A stretch of 35,030 nt of DNA from Candidatus Hodarchaeota archaeon (GCA_016840305.1 JAEOSP010000208.1:1-35030), one strand, 5' to 3'. Positions 25,078 through 33,318 are shown, numbered from the stretch's first letter. Numbers and translations are program-made. Notes: a model not told the origin generated them from the letters alone.

Positions 25078-26448
25078 TTATAAGGAATCGGTGCTCTTAA
25101 ACACTTCAATTACATCCAATTCACTCACTACTGCAGGAATCCCTAATTTATCAGAAAAATTAGGTTGCGTTCGACCTTGATCTCCATGTATTAATTCTTT
25201 TACATACAAACCCCCTTCACAAACAAGATGGACTGTAATCTGTTGGGATTCAACTTTCTCGATATTGAATGAAAGTATTTTTCTTGTTCTGATCTTATCC
25301 GCACGGCGGTGAGCTACTCTGATAGGAGTACGTTGTTGTATAAGAATCCCTGTAAGTTCCGAAGCTATAGTATCTAATATTGTATGATCATCTGGAAGTG
25401 GTTTCTCTAAAGAAACTATGGCACGATATGCTTTTGCATTCCTACTAGACCGTGTTTTGATTTCTCGGACTTTTGATCTGTTAGTTATTCCCTCTATACT
25501 GATTTCAACTTTTCCATTTGAATTTTTCTCTATTTCTTTAATAATTGAGTCAAAATCCAAATTTCTCAATTTTGGCTCTGATATTTCAATGACAAAAGGA
25601 CGTCCTGATCCTAACATACGTGCGTCAATATCTTCTCTTCCAGAACCATGAAATTTACTTGATATCCCCTGGGCTGCGGTTAGAAAAGGATGAGAAACAT
25701 ATTCCTCAACCGAATCTAAGTACATTTTTCCAGTAAAATTGCAGGATTCACATCCATTACCTCTACATTTGCGACAAAACCATTTAGACTGCGGAATTCC
25801 CCGTTCTAGTTTTTTATACCGTCCTAATATGAATAAAGGATTACTTTTAATATCTACTTCATTATGGATAAGATCAAAAGTGAAAACAATTTCTGGTGTT
25901 TTAAATTCAACTGTAGTAGAAGGTAATAACATAGATAATAGTTTTCCCATCTCTCTATTGAAATCAGATTTAATTGATTCTCCATATTCAAGGTTATAAG
26001 TACTTCGAGTCGTATCCTCTTTATCAATGACTGCAGGGTGAAATATAGAGCCAACTAAATATGTTGAAAATTCATAATCGCTAACCAAATCTTTTGCTTC
26101 TTGCGCTAAACGTTCCATGAAAGGAATTGATAAAAAGTCTTGACAAATTGAGCAAGGAAGTTGATTTTCCGCTGTATCTGGAAAGTATCTCTGGATAGAA
26201 CGTACACCAACTGAAAAATCTTTTGATAAAAGAGATGAAGCTTCATTCACACTAGATATAGCTAAACGATGTCTAATTTCCCATTCCATTGCTAAGAACG
26301 TTTTCAATGCGATCCCACGTTCAGCATTTGTCAATCCTGTTAATAAATTCCCATACTGTCTTCCTAGACATGAATTACAACAATGAACTTTTCCGATAAA
26401 ATTTGAGATAGAGGTGAATAATTTTGATTCCATTAAGAAGCCCTTCAT
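25078..26448 (-). CDS. pus10: tRNA pseudouridine synthase Pus10
   Basis: A 456-residue archaeal Pus10, which makes pseudouridine at tRNA positions 54 and 55. The N-terminal accessory/THUMP part has a four-cysteine zinc site: C24/C27 in CNSC and C99/C102 in CSIC. A second pair of CxxC motifs (225/228 and 233/236, CRKC and CESC) is present. The catalytic aspartate lies in GREDIDARMLGSGRPF, about residue 275. The ATG at 26448 has an alternative at residue 6. The TrmY gene, which methylates pseudouridine 54, is divergent with about 220 bases between. In this organism three T-loop introns hide the Pus10 target bases before splicing. Confidence 0.95.
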   Translation of the reverse strand: MKGFLMESKLFTSISNFIGKVHCCNSCLGRQYGNLLTGLTNAERGIALKTFLAMEWEIRHRLAISSVNEASSLLSKDFSVGVRSIQRYFPDTAENQLPCSICQDFLSIPFMERLAQEAKDLVSDYEFSTYLVGSIFHPAVIDKEDTTRSTYNLEYGESIKSDFNREMGKLLSMLLPSTTVEFKTPEIVFTFDLIHNEVDIKSNPLFILGRYKKLERGIPQSKWFCRKCRGNGCESCNFTGKMYLDSVEEYVSHPFLTAAQGISSKFHGSGREDIDARMLGSGRPFVIEISEPKLRNLDFDSIIKEIEKNSNGKVEISIEGITNRSKVREIKTRSSRNAKAYRAIVSLEKPLPDDHTILDTIASELTGILIQQRTPIRVAHRRADKIRTRKILSFNIEKVESQQITVHLVCEGGLYVKELIHGDQGRTQPNFSDKLGIPAVVSELDVIEVFKSTDSL

Positions 26449-26669
26449 TATTTACGAGGAAATTCATTTTCCGTGATATTTCCTCTACTCTAAAGGATTT
26501 AAAATGTTAAAACTACAAGAATTACCTATTTGAGCCTTTCTATTGGAAGCCTGTTATTTCTTTCGAAATTAAATCGCCTTCTTTCCAGGATAGTAGATGA
26601 ATACATTTATTTTGAGACCATTCTAAATCTGACAAGAGTGAATTAAGCTCCCTAAGATGTGATTTGTTG

Positions 26670-27230
26670 ATGAAGAGAAGATTTATAATAACTTCAAATA
26701 CAGTAGATACCTCTAAACCGCTTTCTCTAAATTCCCTAACTGGTTATGGGCGATTAGATGTTATATGTAGGTGTGTTTCAAGTTCTTTCTTTTTATCAAA
26801 TAGTTTCAGAAAGGATGTAGTACTACAAATTTATTTCAACTTGAATAATTTAATCTTGGAAATAGATGGTTCCATTGTCAAAGGAATAAATCCTGATGAG
26901 CGTGCCATAGCAGGGGTATTAAAAAGAGTATTCAGGGGTTTAGATTATTCAGGAATTAAATTTTATAAAGGAAATCTAACTGATTTAATATCAGAATACC
27001 AACCTGTAATATTAAACCAGAAAGGTAAACAATTACGAAGTGGGCTATCAAATTTTCAGTCATTTATAATAGGTGATCAAATGGGTTATCCATCTGGCCA
27101 TGAAAAAATTTTCAAAGACTTAGAAAAGATTTCTTTAGGATCTATTGAGTATTTAAGTTCACAAACAATTAATATTCTAAATTTCAGATTGGATCAGGAA
27201 GAAAATTCATTACTTTTACCAACCCAATGA
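26670..27230 (+). CDS. trmY: tRNA (pseudouridine(54)-N1)-methyltransferase TrmY
   Basis: A 186-residue SPOUT-class methyltransferase matching TrmY. The N-terminus reads RRFIITSNTVDTSKPLSLNS and GYGRLDVICRC, a family hallmark. The C-terminal trefoil-knot SAM site is FIIGDQMGYPSGHE, with SLGSIEYLSSQTINILN after it. It converts pseudouridine 54 in the T-loop to N1-methylpseudouridine, using the product of Pus10, which is encoded next door in the opposite direction. ATG 26670 is preferred; two TTG codons precede it in frame. Confidence 0.93.
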   Translation: MKRRFIITSNTVDTSKPLSLNSLTGYGRLDVICRCVSSSFFLSNSFRKDVVLQIYFNLNNLILEIDGSIVKGINPDERAIAGVLKRVFRGLDYSGIKFYKGNLTDLISEYQPVILNQKGKQLRSGLSNFQSFIIGDQMGYPSGHEKIFKDLEKISLGSIEYLSSQTINILNFRLDQEENSLLLPTQ

Positions 27231-27296
27231 AAAAAAGGAAGTCATTATTAAGCTGGAATGAAGTCTTTATTTGAGTAAGAAATAAAATAGGTCATA

Positions 27297-28658
27297 ATGA
27301 TGCTTGATAGCCTCGGTTCGTCCTTACGCAAGACCCTCCTAAAAATTCGTGGAGCACCAATTGTTGATGAAAAACTAATCACCGAATTAGTGGAAGATTT
27401 AGAAAACGCGCTTCTTAGTGCAGATGTAAATTTAGATCAAACAGTAAATATGTGCAACGAAGTTCGTGAAAGGGCCTTAAAGGATACAATACCCCCTGGG
27501 GTTAGTCGACGTGATTACACCTTAAAAGTCCTCTATGACGAATTAACAAACTTATTGGGGAAACAGCAAAATCCCCTTAGATTAAATCCAAATGAAACTT
27601 CAATCATCATGTTCATTGGTATCCAAGGTTCAGGAAAAACGACATCTATTGGAAAAATCGCCAATTATTTTCAAAAACGGGGATTCAAAATAGGAGTTAT
27701 TGGAGGCGATACGTTTAGGCCTGGAGCATTAGCTCAACTTCAACAATTGCTGGCTCCAATAAATGTTGAAGTTTTTGGAGACGAGAAAGAGAAGAAAGCC
27801 ACTAATGTTATTAAAAAGGGTTTAAAGTATTTTGAAGAGAAAAAGAATACTAATTTGATATTAGTTGATACTACAGGTCGTCACAAAGAAGAAACGGCAC
27901 TTTTAAAAGAAATGCAGACAATTGCTAAGATCATAAAACCAACAGAGATCACTCTAGTAATTGATGCAACCATTGGTCAACAAGCACAAACTCAAGCCGA
28001 TGCTTTTAATCGTGCCACTCCTATCGGATCCATAATTCTAACTAAACTTGATGGATCTGCCAAAGGAGGCGGTGCAATTTCAGCAGTTTCTGTTACAGGA
28101 GCTGCAATACGTTTCTATGGTGATGGAGAGCGGATTTCAGATTTAGAAGAATTTAATCCTACGAGATTTGTAGGGTCTTTATTGGGGATGGGTGACTTGG
28201 AAGGACTGTTATCAAGAGTAAATGATGCCTTTGATGAGGAAGAAACAGCAGAAATTCGGGAAGCATTTAAAAAGGGGAAAATCACTCTTCGTCATTTTCA
28301 GAAACAAATGGAAGCTGCTAATAAACAATCTTCAATCGGCAAATTAGTATCGAAAATTCCAGGAGTAAGTAATGTACTCGGACAAAAACCAGACTTAGAA
28401 GAAGAAAGTCAACGGAGTATGAAACGTTTCTTGGCTATATGTGGTTCTATGACAGAGGAGGAATTAGATAACGCAAGAATAATTAAGGGAAAACGCGTTC
28501 AAAGGATTGCACGGGGTTCAGGAACTTCTCCACAAGAAGTGAAATTACTTCTAAAACAATTCAATCAAATGACGAAGCAATTTAAAGCAATGAGAAAAAT
28601 GCGGGGTAGGCGGGGAGGACCACAAGGAGGACTTCCTCCTGGTTTTGAAGGTATGTAA
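27297..28658 (+). CDS. srp54: signal recognition particle protein SRP54
   Basis: A 453-residue SRP54, the GTPase that binds signal peptides and SRP RNA. The N domain (1-90) leads into the G domain, with GIQGSGKTT (G1), DTTGRHKE (G3) and [10 protein letters not shown] (G4/closing loop). The M domain from about 300 ends in a Met/Gly/Arg-rich tail ([14 protein letters not shown]). Both ATG codons at 27297 and 27300 could start it. It lies 66 bases after trmY on the same strand and may be cotranscribed. SRP RNA was not found in this window. Confidence 0.97.
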   Translation: MMLDSLGSSLRKTLLKIRGAPIVDEKLITELVEDLENALLSADVNLDQTVNMCNEVRERALKDTIPPGVSRRDYTLKVLYDELTNLLGKQQNPLRLNPNETSIIMFIGIQGSGKTTSIGKIANYFQKRGFKIGVIGGDTFRPGALAQLQQLLAPINVEVFGDEKEKKATNVIKKGLKYFEEKKNTNLILVDTTGRHKEETALLKEMQTIAKIIKPTEITLVIDATIGQQAQTQADAFNRATPIGSIILTKLDGSAKGGGAISAVSVTGAAIRFYGDGERISDLEEFNPTRFVGSLLGMGDLEGLLSRVNDAFDEEETAEIREAFKKGKITLRHFQKQMEAANKQSSIGKLVSKIPGVSNVLGQKPDLEEESQRSMKRFLAICGSMTEEELDNARIIKGKRVQRIARGSGTSPQEVKLLLKQFNQMTKQFKAMRKMRGRRGGPQGGLPPGFEGM

Positions 28659-28701
28659 TTCAGAAAACACACTGTTTGATTTCATATGAACAATAGGTGT
28701 A

Positions 28702-28775
28702 CGGGCGCAGAGGGATTTGAACCCCCGGCCAACAGGTTAAAAGCCTGTCGCTCTACCTGGCTGAGCTATGCGCCC
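28702..28775 (-). tRNA. tRNA-Lys (anticodon UUU)
   Basis: A 74-base intronless tRNA with acceptor GGGCGCA/UGCGCCC, discriminator G, anticodon stem ACAGG/CCUGU around CUUUUAA (anticodon UUU), and T-loop UUCAAAU. It lies downstream of tRNA-Asp on the same strand, 12 bases away, so a joint precursor is likely. Confidence 0.95.
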
Positions 28776-28801
28776 AAGAAGAATTGGCGCCCCGATCGGG
28801 A

Positions 28802-28831
28802 TTTCCATGTACAAACAAATAGTTTGTACGT
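28802..28831 (-). other. non-canonical T-loop intron (59/60) in tRNA-Asp
   Basis: A 30-base intron. The central helix is UUCA (54-57) with UGGA, the bulges are AAA and AAU, and the outer helix is the T-stem. Inside is a perfect 8-bp hairpin (GUACAAAC, loop UAUUU). Confidence 0.88.
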
Positions 28832-28852
28832 TTTGAACCCGAGTCGGATGGG

Positions 28853-28882
28853 TTCTGCTGACTGTCAGACTTGGCAAGTCTT
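28853..28882 (-). other. canonical 37/38 intron in tRNA-Asp
   Basis: A 30-base intron. The central helix is CUGU (32-35) with GCAG, the bulges are CAA and AAC, and the outer helix is the anticodon stem. It contains an AGACUU/AAGUCU hairpin. Confidence 0.88.
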
Positions 28883-29094
28883 TGACAGCCATCAATGCTA
28901 GACCAAACTACACCATCGGGGCTAATGAATAATTCTTAACGATAGGCTCTAAAGCCAATTAATTTTTTAAAATTGCTCGTATCCTGATTACCTTGTCAAA
29001 CGCAATATTTTAATCGACCTGTTTCTGGTGTTAAATTCGGAAGTTAATAGTCCTATCCTTCACTTACATTAACTTAAGGATTGCTGGGGTGGCT

Positions 29095-29126
29095 TAAACG
29101 ATAATCTGATTTTGATTATCATGGCG
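29095..29126 (+). other. non-canonical D-arm intron in tRNA-Met
   Basis: About 32 bases between positions 12 and 13, best exact site by D-stem pairing. It contains a perfect 7-bp hairpin (GAUAAUC, loop UGAUUUU). GGCU upstream can pair with AGCC downstream, but no full 4-bp central helix with 3-base bulges was found, so the exact cut sites are uncertain. Confidence 0.7.
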
Positions 29127-29152
29127 AAGCCTGGTATAGCGCGGGACTCATA

Positions 29153-29211
29153 ATCTGAGAGCGATTCTCACACCAACTTTAAAGGGCAAATAGAACGCGC
29201 TAAAATGGGAC
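29153..29211 (+). other. canonical 37/38 intron in tRNA-Met
   Basis: A 59-base intron, the longest in the window. The central helix is CUCA (32-35) with UGGG, the bulges are UAA and ACA, and splicing restores CUCAUAA. Confidence 0.85.
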
Positions 29212-29308
29212 ATCCCGAAGTCGGGGGTTCAAAGCCCCCCCCCAGCACTTACAGGAATAAACAAATTTGCTCCGATAGTGTAGCATGGTCCATCATTTAG
29301 GGCTCTCA

Positions 29309-29339
29309 GTGATATTATCATATTGGTACATCAGGAGAA
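29309..29339 (+). other. canonical 37/38 intron in tRNA-Glu
   Basis: A 31-base intron. The central helix is CUCU (32-35) with GGAG, and the bulges are CAG and AAC. Its 3' end AGAA is also the 3' end of the tRNA-Asp intron. Confidence 0.88.
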
Positions 29340-29360
29340 CCCCTACGACCCGAGTTCAAA

Positions 29361-29392
29361 CGTCAGAGAGTAGTAAACTCTGTGCCTGAAAT
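29361..29392 (+). other. non-canonical T-loop intron (59/60) in tRNA-Glu
   Basis: A 32-base intron. The central helix is UUCA (54-57) with UGAA, and the bulges are AAC and AUU. The inner hairpin is CAGAG/CUCUG. Confidence 0.88.
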
Positions 29393-29412
29393 TCTCGGTC
29401 GGAGCATACACA

Positions 29413-29418
29413 TTTTTT
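29413..29418 (+). terminator. T-run after tRNA-Glu
   Basis: Six T residues just after the tRNA-Glu 3' end, matching the oligo-T termination of archaeal polymerase. It overlaps the stop codon of the convergent MFS gene. Confidence 0.4.
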
Positions 29419-30743
29419 CATATTGTCTTATCAAAAGGATATTGATCATTGATTTTCATACCTAACAAAAGTAACAAGGTTGCTCCAGTGAGGATTCCAC
29501 CATACAGGAAAGCATAACTCGGGTTAATATCATAAAGAAAACCCGCAATAACTCCCCCAATGATACCAGCTAGTCCAATGGAAGTTTGTAATAATCCAAT
29601 ACCCGTTCCCTTGAGATCTGATGGTAATAAATCTACGGCAAAAGCTTTCTGAATTCCATCGGTAGCTGCATTAAATGCTCCATATACGGCAAATAGTACA
29701 AAAAGCATTATGGGATTTGTTGTAACTGTAAAACCGAAACAAGTTATTAAAAATAAACCTAAGCCGATTACGAAAATTCGTTTTCTTCCATATTTATCAG
29801 ACCAGCTCCCAAAAGGTATTGACATAATAGTGTAGATTATATTGAACCAAATAAATGTGACAATTGGAAATATTATTAGATCAATTTCTGAGCTTCCAGG
29901 ATTAGAATTGAGTAAAATGGTCTTAGTGTGAATTATGAATAAGAGAATGGTAAAATTTGCCATCCCAAACAAAACAGATATTGTCAAGAATTTATAATAA
30001 TTCAGTGGCAGTTCTTTGAAATTATCGAATAAACCTGCTTGTTGCCGCTTTTCAGACGGATGTTTATCTTTTGATTCTGATAGAAAGAAAATTGGAATTA
30101 GAGCAGCTAAAGATATGAAAGCCGAAATTATAATGATCAATTGCAAAACACCTAATTCATCATTTAGTACCTCATAGAATAAAATAACTATAACTAATGC
30201 AAGGAAAGAACCGAGAATAGCTCCTGCTGTATCCATCATCCTATGAAAACCGAATGCTCTTCCCCGCTCTTCAAATGGTATTGAGTCAGCAAGAAGAGAA
30301 TCTCTTGGGGCTCCTCTTATTCCTTTGCCGAGTCTTTCAGTTGGTTTCAATACTAATACTTGTTCCCAGGCATTAGATAGACCAATACCAAGTTTTGCGA
30401 AAAAAGGTATACCATAACCGATAACAATCAATTGCTTTCGCTTTCCAGTTTTATCAGCGAAATAACCTGAAAAAACCTTGACGATATTTGCAATAGCATC
30501 ACCTAATCCTCCAATAAAACCAATGATTACACTTGATCCTCCAAGTGCAGCAATAAATAACGGTAATACAGGAGTCATCATTTCTCCTGACATATCTGCA
30601 AAAAAGGACACTAATCCTAACAAAAGGATGTTTCCTGTAAACCATGCTCGTGAAGAACCGTTTTTAAAATTATATTTTTCATCAATCATCGTTTTTTCCT
30701 CATTTAATGTATTATCAAGTGAAGCTAAAAAGTTAGGAGACAT
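29418..30743 (-). CDS. major facilitator superfamily transporter
   Basis: A 441-residue membrane protein with about twelve hydrophobic segments in two halves. MFS-type loop motifs are visible: GYFADKTGKRK between helices 2 and 3, and GSWSDKYGRKR in the second half, which is the same G-x3-D-x2-G-R-K pattern repeated. A cytoplasmic loop (ESKDKHPSEKRQQ) separates the halves. The stretch PTERLGKGIRGAPRDSLLADS resembles one subgroup of prokaryotic MFS permeases often annotated as drug or sugar-type exporters. The substrate is unknown. ATG at 30689 (residue 19), with GAGG eight bases upstream, may be the true start. It diverges from the PRPP synthase gene. Confidence 0.88.
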   Translation of the reverse strand: MSPNFLASLDNTLNEEKTMIDEKYNFKNGSSRAWFTGNILLLGLVSFFADMSGEMMTPVLPLFIAALGGSSVIIGFIGGLGDAIANIVKVFSGYFADKTGKRKQLIVIGYGIPFFAKLGIGLSNAWEQVLVLKPTERLGKGIRGAPRDSLLADSIPFEERGRAFGFHRMMDTAGAILGSFLALVIVILFYEVLNDELGVLQLIIIISAFISLAALIPIFFLSESKDKHPSEKRQQAGLFDNFKELPLNYYKFLTISVLFGMANFTILLFIIHTKTILLNSNPGSSEIDLIIFPIVTFIWFNIIYTIMSIPFGSWSDKYGRKRIFVIGLGLFLITCFGFTVTTNPIMLFVLFAVYGAFNAATDGIQKAFAVDLLPSDLKGTGIGLLQTSIGLAGIIGGVIAGFLYDINPSYAFLYGGILTGATLLLLLGMKINDQYPFDKTI

Positions 30744-30858
30744 TAGATCAGGTATTTTTTAATTAGAGGATAATGCTTAAAATCTCAGGTGGAGATTTTC
30801 AAATAAGCCTCAGGGTAAAAGAAACAAGAGGTGTTCAAGGAGAAAGGTTGAGCCGATA

Positions 30859-31809
30859 ATGCGAGTAATTGTAATTGGAAAGTCAGATTTTGCAGAGAAA
30901 CTAGCGGAAAGAATTACAGGATCAACCTTTCTAGAAATGGAAGAAAGAATATTCCCTGATGGTGAAATATGTCCCCGATTATTTATAACTGATGAAAATG
31001 AATTAAAAAATGCCCATGTTATTATAGCTTTACAATTGAAATTAACTCAATCTAAAAATCAATATCTTTTGTCAATCTTATTTACAATTTACAACGTAAA
31101 ACGTTTTGGAGCAAAAAAAATTACCTGTATAATGCCCTATCATATCTATTCAAGACAGGATCGTGAATCTCGTCTCGGAGAACCTTTCTCAAGTCGATAT
31201 TTAGCTTCAATGCTTGAATCCGCTGGTGTTAATAATTTCATAACAGTGAACTCTCATTCATATGGTAAGAATTCGCTTTCAGATTTCTTTACCGAATCGT
31301 TTGCTATAAGCCTTTCTGCAATTCCTTTACTTAGTAAGGCCATTAAAGAACGTATAAATGGAAATGAAGATGTAGTTTGCTTTTCACCAGATGAAGGAGC
31401 TTTAAAACTAGCTAAAGAAGCAGCAGATGGAATAAATTCTCCTTTTTATGGCGCTATACGGAAAACTAGAAATCCTAGTACAGGTGAAATTTCTCAAGAA
31501 TTGATGGGGATAAATGTTTCAATAAAAAATCGTGATATTATTATTGTAGACGATCTTGTGAGCTCTGGAGGAACAATGATAGGAGCAGCAAGAATATTAA
31601 AGCAGCAGGGAGCAAAATCAGTGTCTTTAGCTTATGTACATGGTGTACATTCCATTAAGAATTTCAAATCTCTTCAAAAAGAAAATTTTGAAGTTATACT
31701 AACAACAGACACAATAAAATCAGATATTCAAGGATTAAAAGTTATTAGTATTATAGATTTACTTAGTAAATGGATCTCATCCTCATTACTAGCACAAGAT
31801 TTTATCTGA
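30859..31809 (+). CDS. prs: ribose-phosphate pyrophosphokinase (PRPP synthase)
   Basis: A 316-residue archaeal-type PRPP synthase, which makes PRPP from ribose 5-phosphate and ATP for purine, pyrimidine, histidine and NAD synthesis. FPDGEICPRL is near the N-terminus. The metal/ATP region is YSRQDRESRLGEPFSSRYLASMLESAG. The PRPP-binding loop is IIIVDDLVSSGGTM. A ribosome-binding-like GGAGA lies about 18 bases before the ATG. Its N-terminal half has the usual phosphoribosyltransferase-fold duplication. PRPP feeds the nicotinate route that ends at the NMN adenylyltransferase also present in this window, though far away. Confidence 0.95.
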   Translation: MRVIVIGKSDFAEKLAERITGSTFLEMEERIFPDGEICPRLFITDENELKNAHVIIALQLKLTQSKNQYLLSILFTIYNVKRFGAKKITCIMPYHIYSRQDRESRLGEPFSSRYLASMLESAGVNNFITVNSHSYGKNSLSDFFTESFAISLSAIPLLSKAIKERINGNEDVVCFSPDEGALKLAKEAADGINSPFYGAIRKTRNPSTGEISQELMGINVSIKNRDIIIVDDLVSSGGTMIGAARILKQQGAKSVSLAYVHGVHSIKNFKSLQKENFEVILTTDTIKSDIQGLKVISIIDLLSKWISSSLLAQDFI

Positions 31810-31902
31810 AAGGATATATCTGATTTCCTTCTAAAAATTCTGAAGGATTCTGCAAAAGCGCAATTTTAAAGCTATGTTAACAGGGAATAACTGGAAGTAA
31901 GA

Positions 31903-33204
31903 ATGGAACAAAGGACAGGAAAAACTGCTACTGTATTAAATTTCGGATGTAGTGCGAACCGCGCCATTGCAGAGGGAATTTCGGGGACACTACAAAGCAG
32001 TGGTTATGAAGTAAAATTTGATGGAACTGATAGTGATGTAATTGTCGTTAATACTTGCATCGTCAAACAGAATACTGAGCATAGGATGAAAAGCTTGCTT
32101 TTATCCCTTCCTATAAGTCAAAAGATAATAGTAACAGGTTGCCTTCCCGTCGTTATGCATGATTGGATTGATAATTATGTGCCTCATGTGAAAGTTCTTT
32201 ATCCAGAAAATGCGAGTGAAATTGTATCGCTGATTGAGAATCAGAGAATTGAAAAAGACACACATCTTCATGCAAGTGTGTGGCAGAGACTTTATGCAGT
32301 AGAACGAGTTAATTTTAATCCTGTAATATCAACTACCGAAATTTCACGCGGTTGTCTTGGAAACTGTGCTTATTGTATTGTGAAGCATGCTAAAGGACAT
32401 TTACGTTCAAGAGATCAACCCTCCATAATCGATGAAATTCAGAGATCTCTAACAAGCGGAAGTCGAGAAATATGGTTAACTTCTCAAGATATAGGAACCT
32501 ATGGCTGGGATTTTAGGCCTCAAAAATACCTACCAAGTCTTGTGGAAAATATAATTAAATTAGAGGATAATTTTTTCCTTCGACTCGGGATGATGACCCC
32601 TTTTACAGTGAATAAATTTCTTGACCATTTAATTACTCAAGTTAATCACCCTAAGGTATTTTCGTTTCTTCACCTACCCATACAAGCAGGATCTGATAAT
32701 GTGTTGCAGAAGATGCAGAGAAAAGAAACACGGAGCTACTTTAGTGAATTAGTTCAGAAACTTAAAGCAGGGATTCCTAATCTTGTTATTGCAACTGATA
32801 TCATAGTCGGTTTTCCTGGAGAGAGTGAAGATAATTATAAGGAGACAGAGTCCTTACTCAGAGATGTTAGACCAATAGTGGTGAATATTTCTAAGTATAC
32901 GGATCGTCCAGGTACACAGGCCGCAAAAATGGGTTCAAAAATTCCTACAAAAGTAAAATCCAATCGTTCAAGAAGATTATTACGAATTTGTCAAGAAATT
33001 TCTAAACAGGAATTAAAATCTTGGATAGGATGGACTGGAAAAATTTTGATTGATGAGGTTGGAAAATATACTGATCAACTTAAGGCAAGAAATGAAGCAT
33101 ATCTCCCAGTAGTTCTTACAGAGTCAGGGAAAGACTTAGGATCTTTTCATACAGTTACAATAACCGATGCTACATCAAACTTTCTTATCGGGGAGATTCA
33201 ATAA
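31903..33204 (+). CDS. tRNA N6-threonylcarbamoyladenosine methylthiotransferase (CDKAL1/e-MtaB type)
   Basis: A 433-residue radical SAM methylthiotransferase. The N-terminal UPF0004 domain binds a cluster through FGCSANR, NTCIV and VTGCLP cysteines. The radical SAM motif is GCLGNCAYC, with cysteines 151, 155 and 158. A C-terminal TRAM-like region follows from about 370. The short N-terminal motif and overall size match archaeal/eukaryotic e-MtaB (CDKAL1), which converts t6A37 to ms2t6A37 in tRNAs reading ANN codons, rather than bacterial MiaB. It follows prs after a 93-base gap. The gene ends right before a hairpin and a convergent tRNA-Leu. Confidence 0.93.
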   Translation: MEQRTGKTATVLNFGCSANRAIAEGISGTLQSSGYEVKFDGTDSDVIVVNTCIVKQNTEHRMKSLLLSLPISQKIIVTGCLPVVMHDWIDNYVPHVKVLYPENASEIVSLIENQRIEKDTHLHASVWQRLYAVERVNFNPVISTTEISRGCLGNCAYCIVKHAKGHLRSRDQPSIIDEIQRSLTSGSREIWLTSQDIGTYGWDFRPQKYLPSLVENIIKLEDNFFLRLGMMTPFTVNKFLDHLITQVNHPKVFSFLHLPIQAGSDNVLQKMQRKETRSYFSELVQKLKAGIPNLVIATDIIVGFPGESEDNYKETESLLRDVRPIVVNISKYTDRPGTQAAKMGSKIPTKVKSNRSRRLLRICQEISKQELKSWIGWTGKILIDEVGKYTDQLKARNEAYLPVVLTESGKDLGSFHTVTITDATSNFLIGEIQ

Positions 33205-33226
33205 TAGAACAAAAGCAATTGTTCTA
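33205..33226. terminator. perfect 8-bp inverted repeat between e-MtaB gene and tRNA-Leu
   Basis: TAGAACAA and TTGTTCTA are separated by six bases, starting right after the e-MtaB stop codon and 13 bases from the tRNA-Leu 3' end. It can fold on either transcript and may mark transcript ends of the convergent genes. Confidence 0.4.
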
Positions 33227-33283
33227 GTAAAATAATAGTGCGGGGGGAGGGGTTTGAACCCTCGAACGTCTACACGACTGGAT

Positions 33284-33302
33284 CTCTCATTGCATTAGCG
33301 AT
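33284..33302 (-). other. canonical 37/38 intron in tRNA-Leu(UAA)
   Basis: A 19-base intron. The central helix is CUUA with UGAG, and the bulges are AGA and AGA. Confidence 0.85.
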
Positions 33303-33318
33303 CTTAAGTCCAGCGCCT

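Larger units (their letters stand above)
28788..28922 (-). tRNA. tRNA-Asp (anticodon GUC) with two introns
   Basis: The acceptor is GCCCCGA/UCGGGGC with discriminator G. The anticodon stem GAUGG/CCAUC is split at 37/38, and the loop after splicing is CUGUCAC (anticodon GUC). The T-stem UCGGG/CCCGA holds 37 bases, revealing a T-loop intron; the spliced T-loop is UUCAAAU. It is first in the Asp-Lys pair on the minus strand and divergent from Met-Glu. Confidence 0.94.
29083..29247 (+). tRNA. tRNA-Met (anticodon CAU, elongator type) with two introns
   Basis: Acceptor GCUGGGG/CCCCAGC with discriminator A, and T-arm GGGGG-UUCAAAG-CCCCC. The anticodon stem CGGGA/UCCCG is split at 37/38, and loop CUCAUAA gives CAU. 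The G1-C72 pair and the lack of the three-GC anticodon stem end argue for elongator Met over initiator; tRNA-Ile2 with CAU cannot be fully excluded. A 32-base extra segment in the D-arm must be removed to form D-stem GCUA/UAGC. Probably cotranscribed with tRNA-Glu 21 bases downstream. Confidence 0.9.
29269..29406 (+). tRNA. tRNA-Glu (anticodon CUC) with two introns
   Basis: Acceptor GCUCCGA/UCGGAGC with discriminator A. The anticodon stem UAGGG/CCCUA is split at 37/38, and the spliced loop CUCUCAC gives CUC. The T-stem CCGAG/CUCGG encloses 39 bases; splicing leaves UUCAAAU. It lies 21 bases after tRNA-Met. A T6 run begins 7 bases past the gene. Confidence 0.94.

Noticed and set aside
28686..28901. 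71-codon plus-strand frame
   Set aside because: It is the complement of the tRNA-Lys and tRNA-Asp genes.
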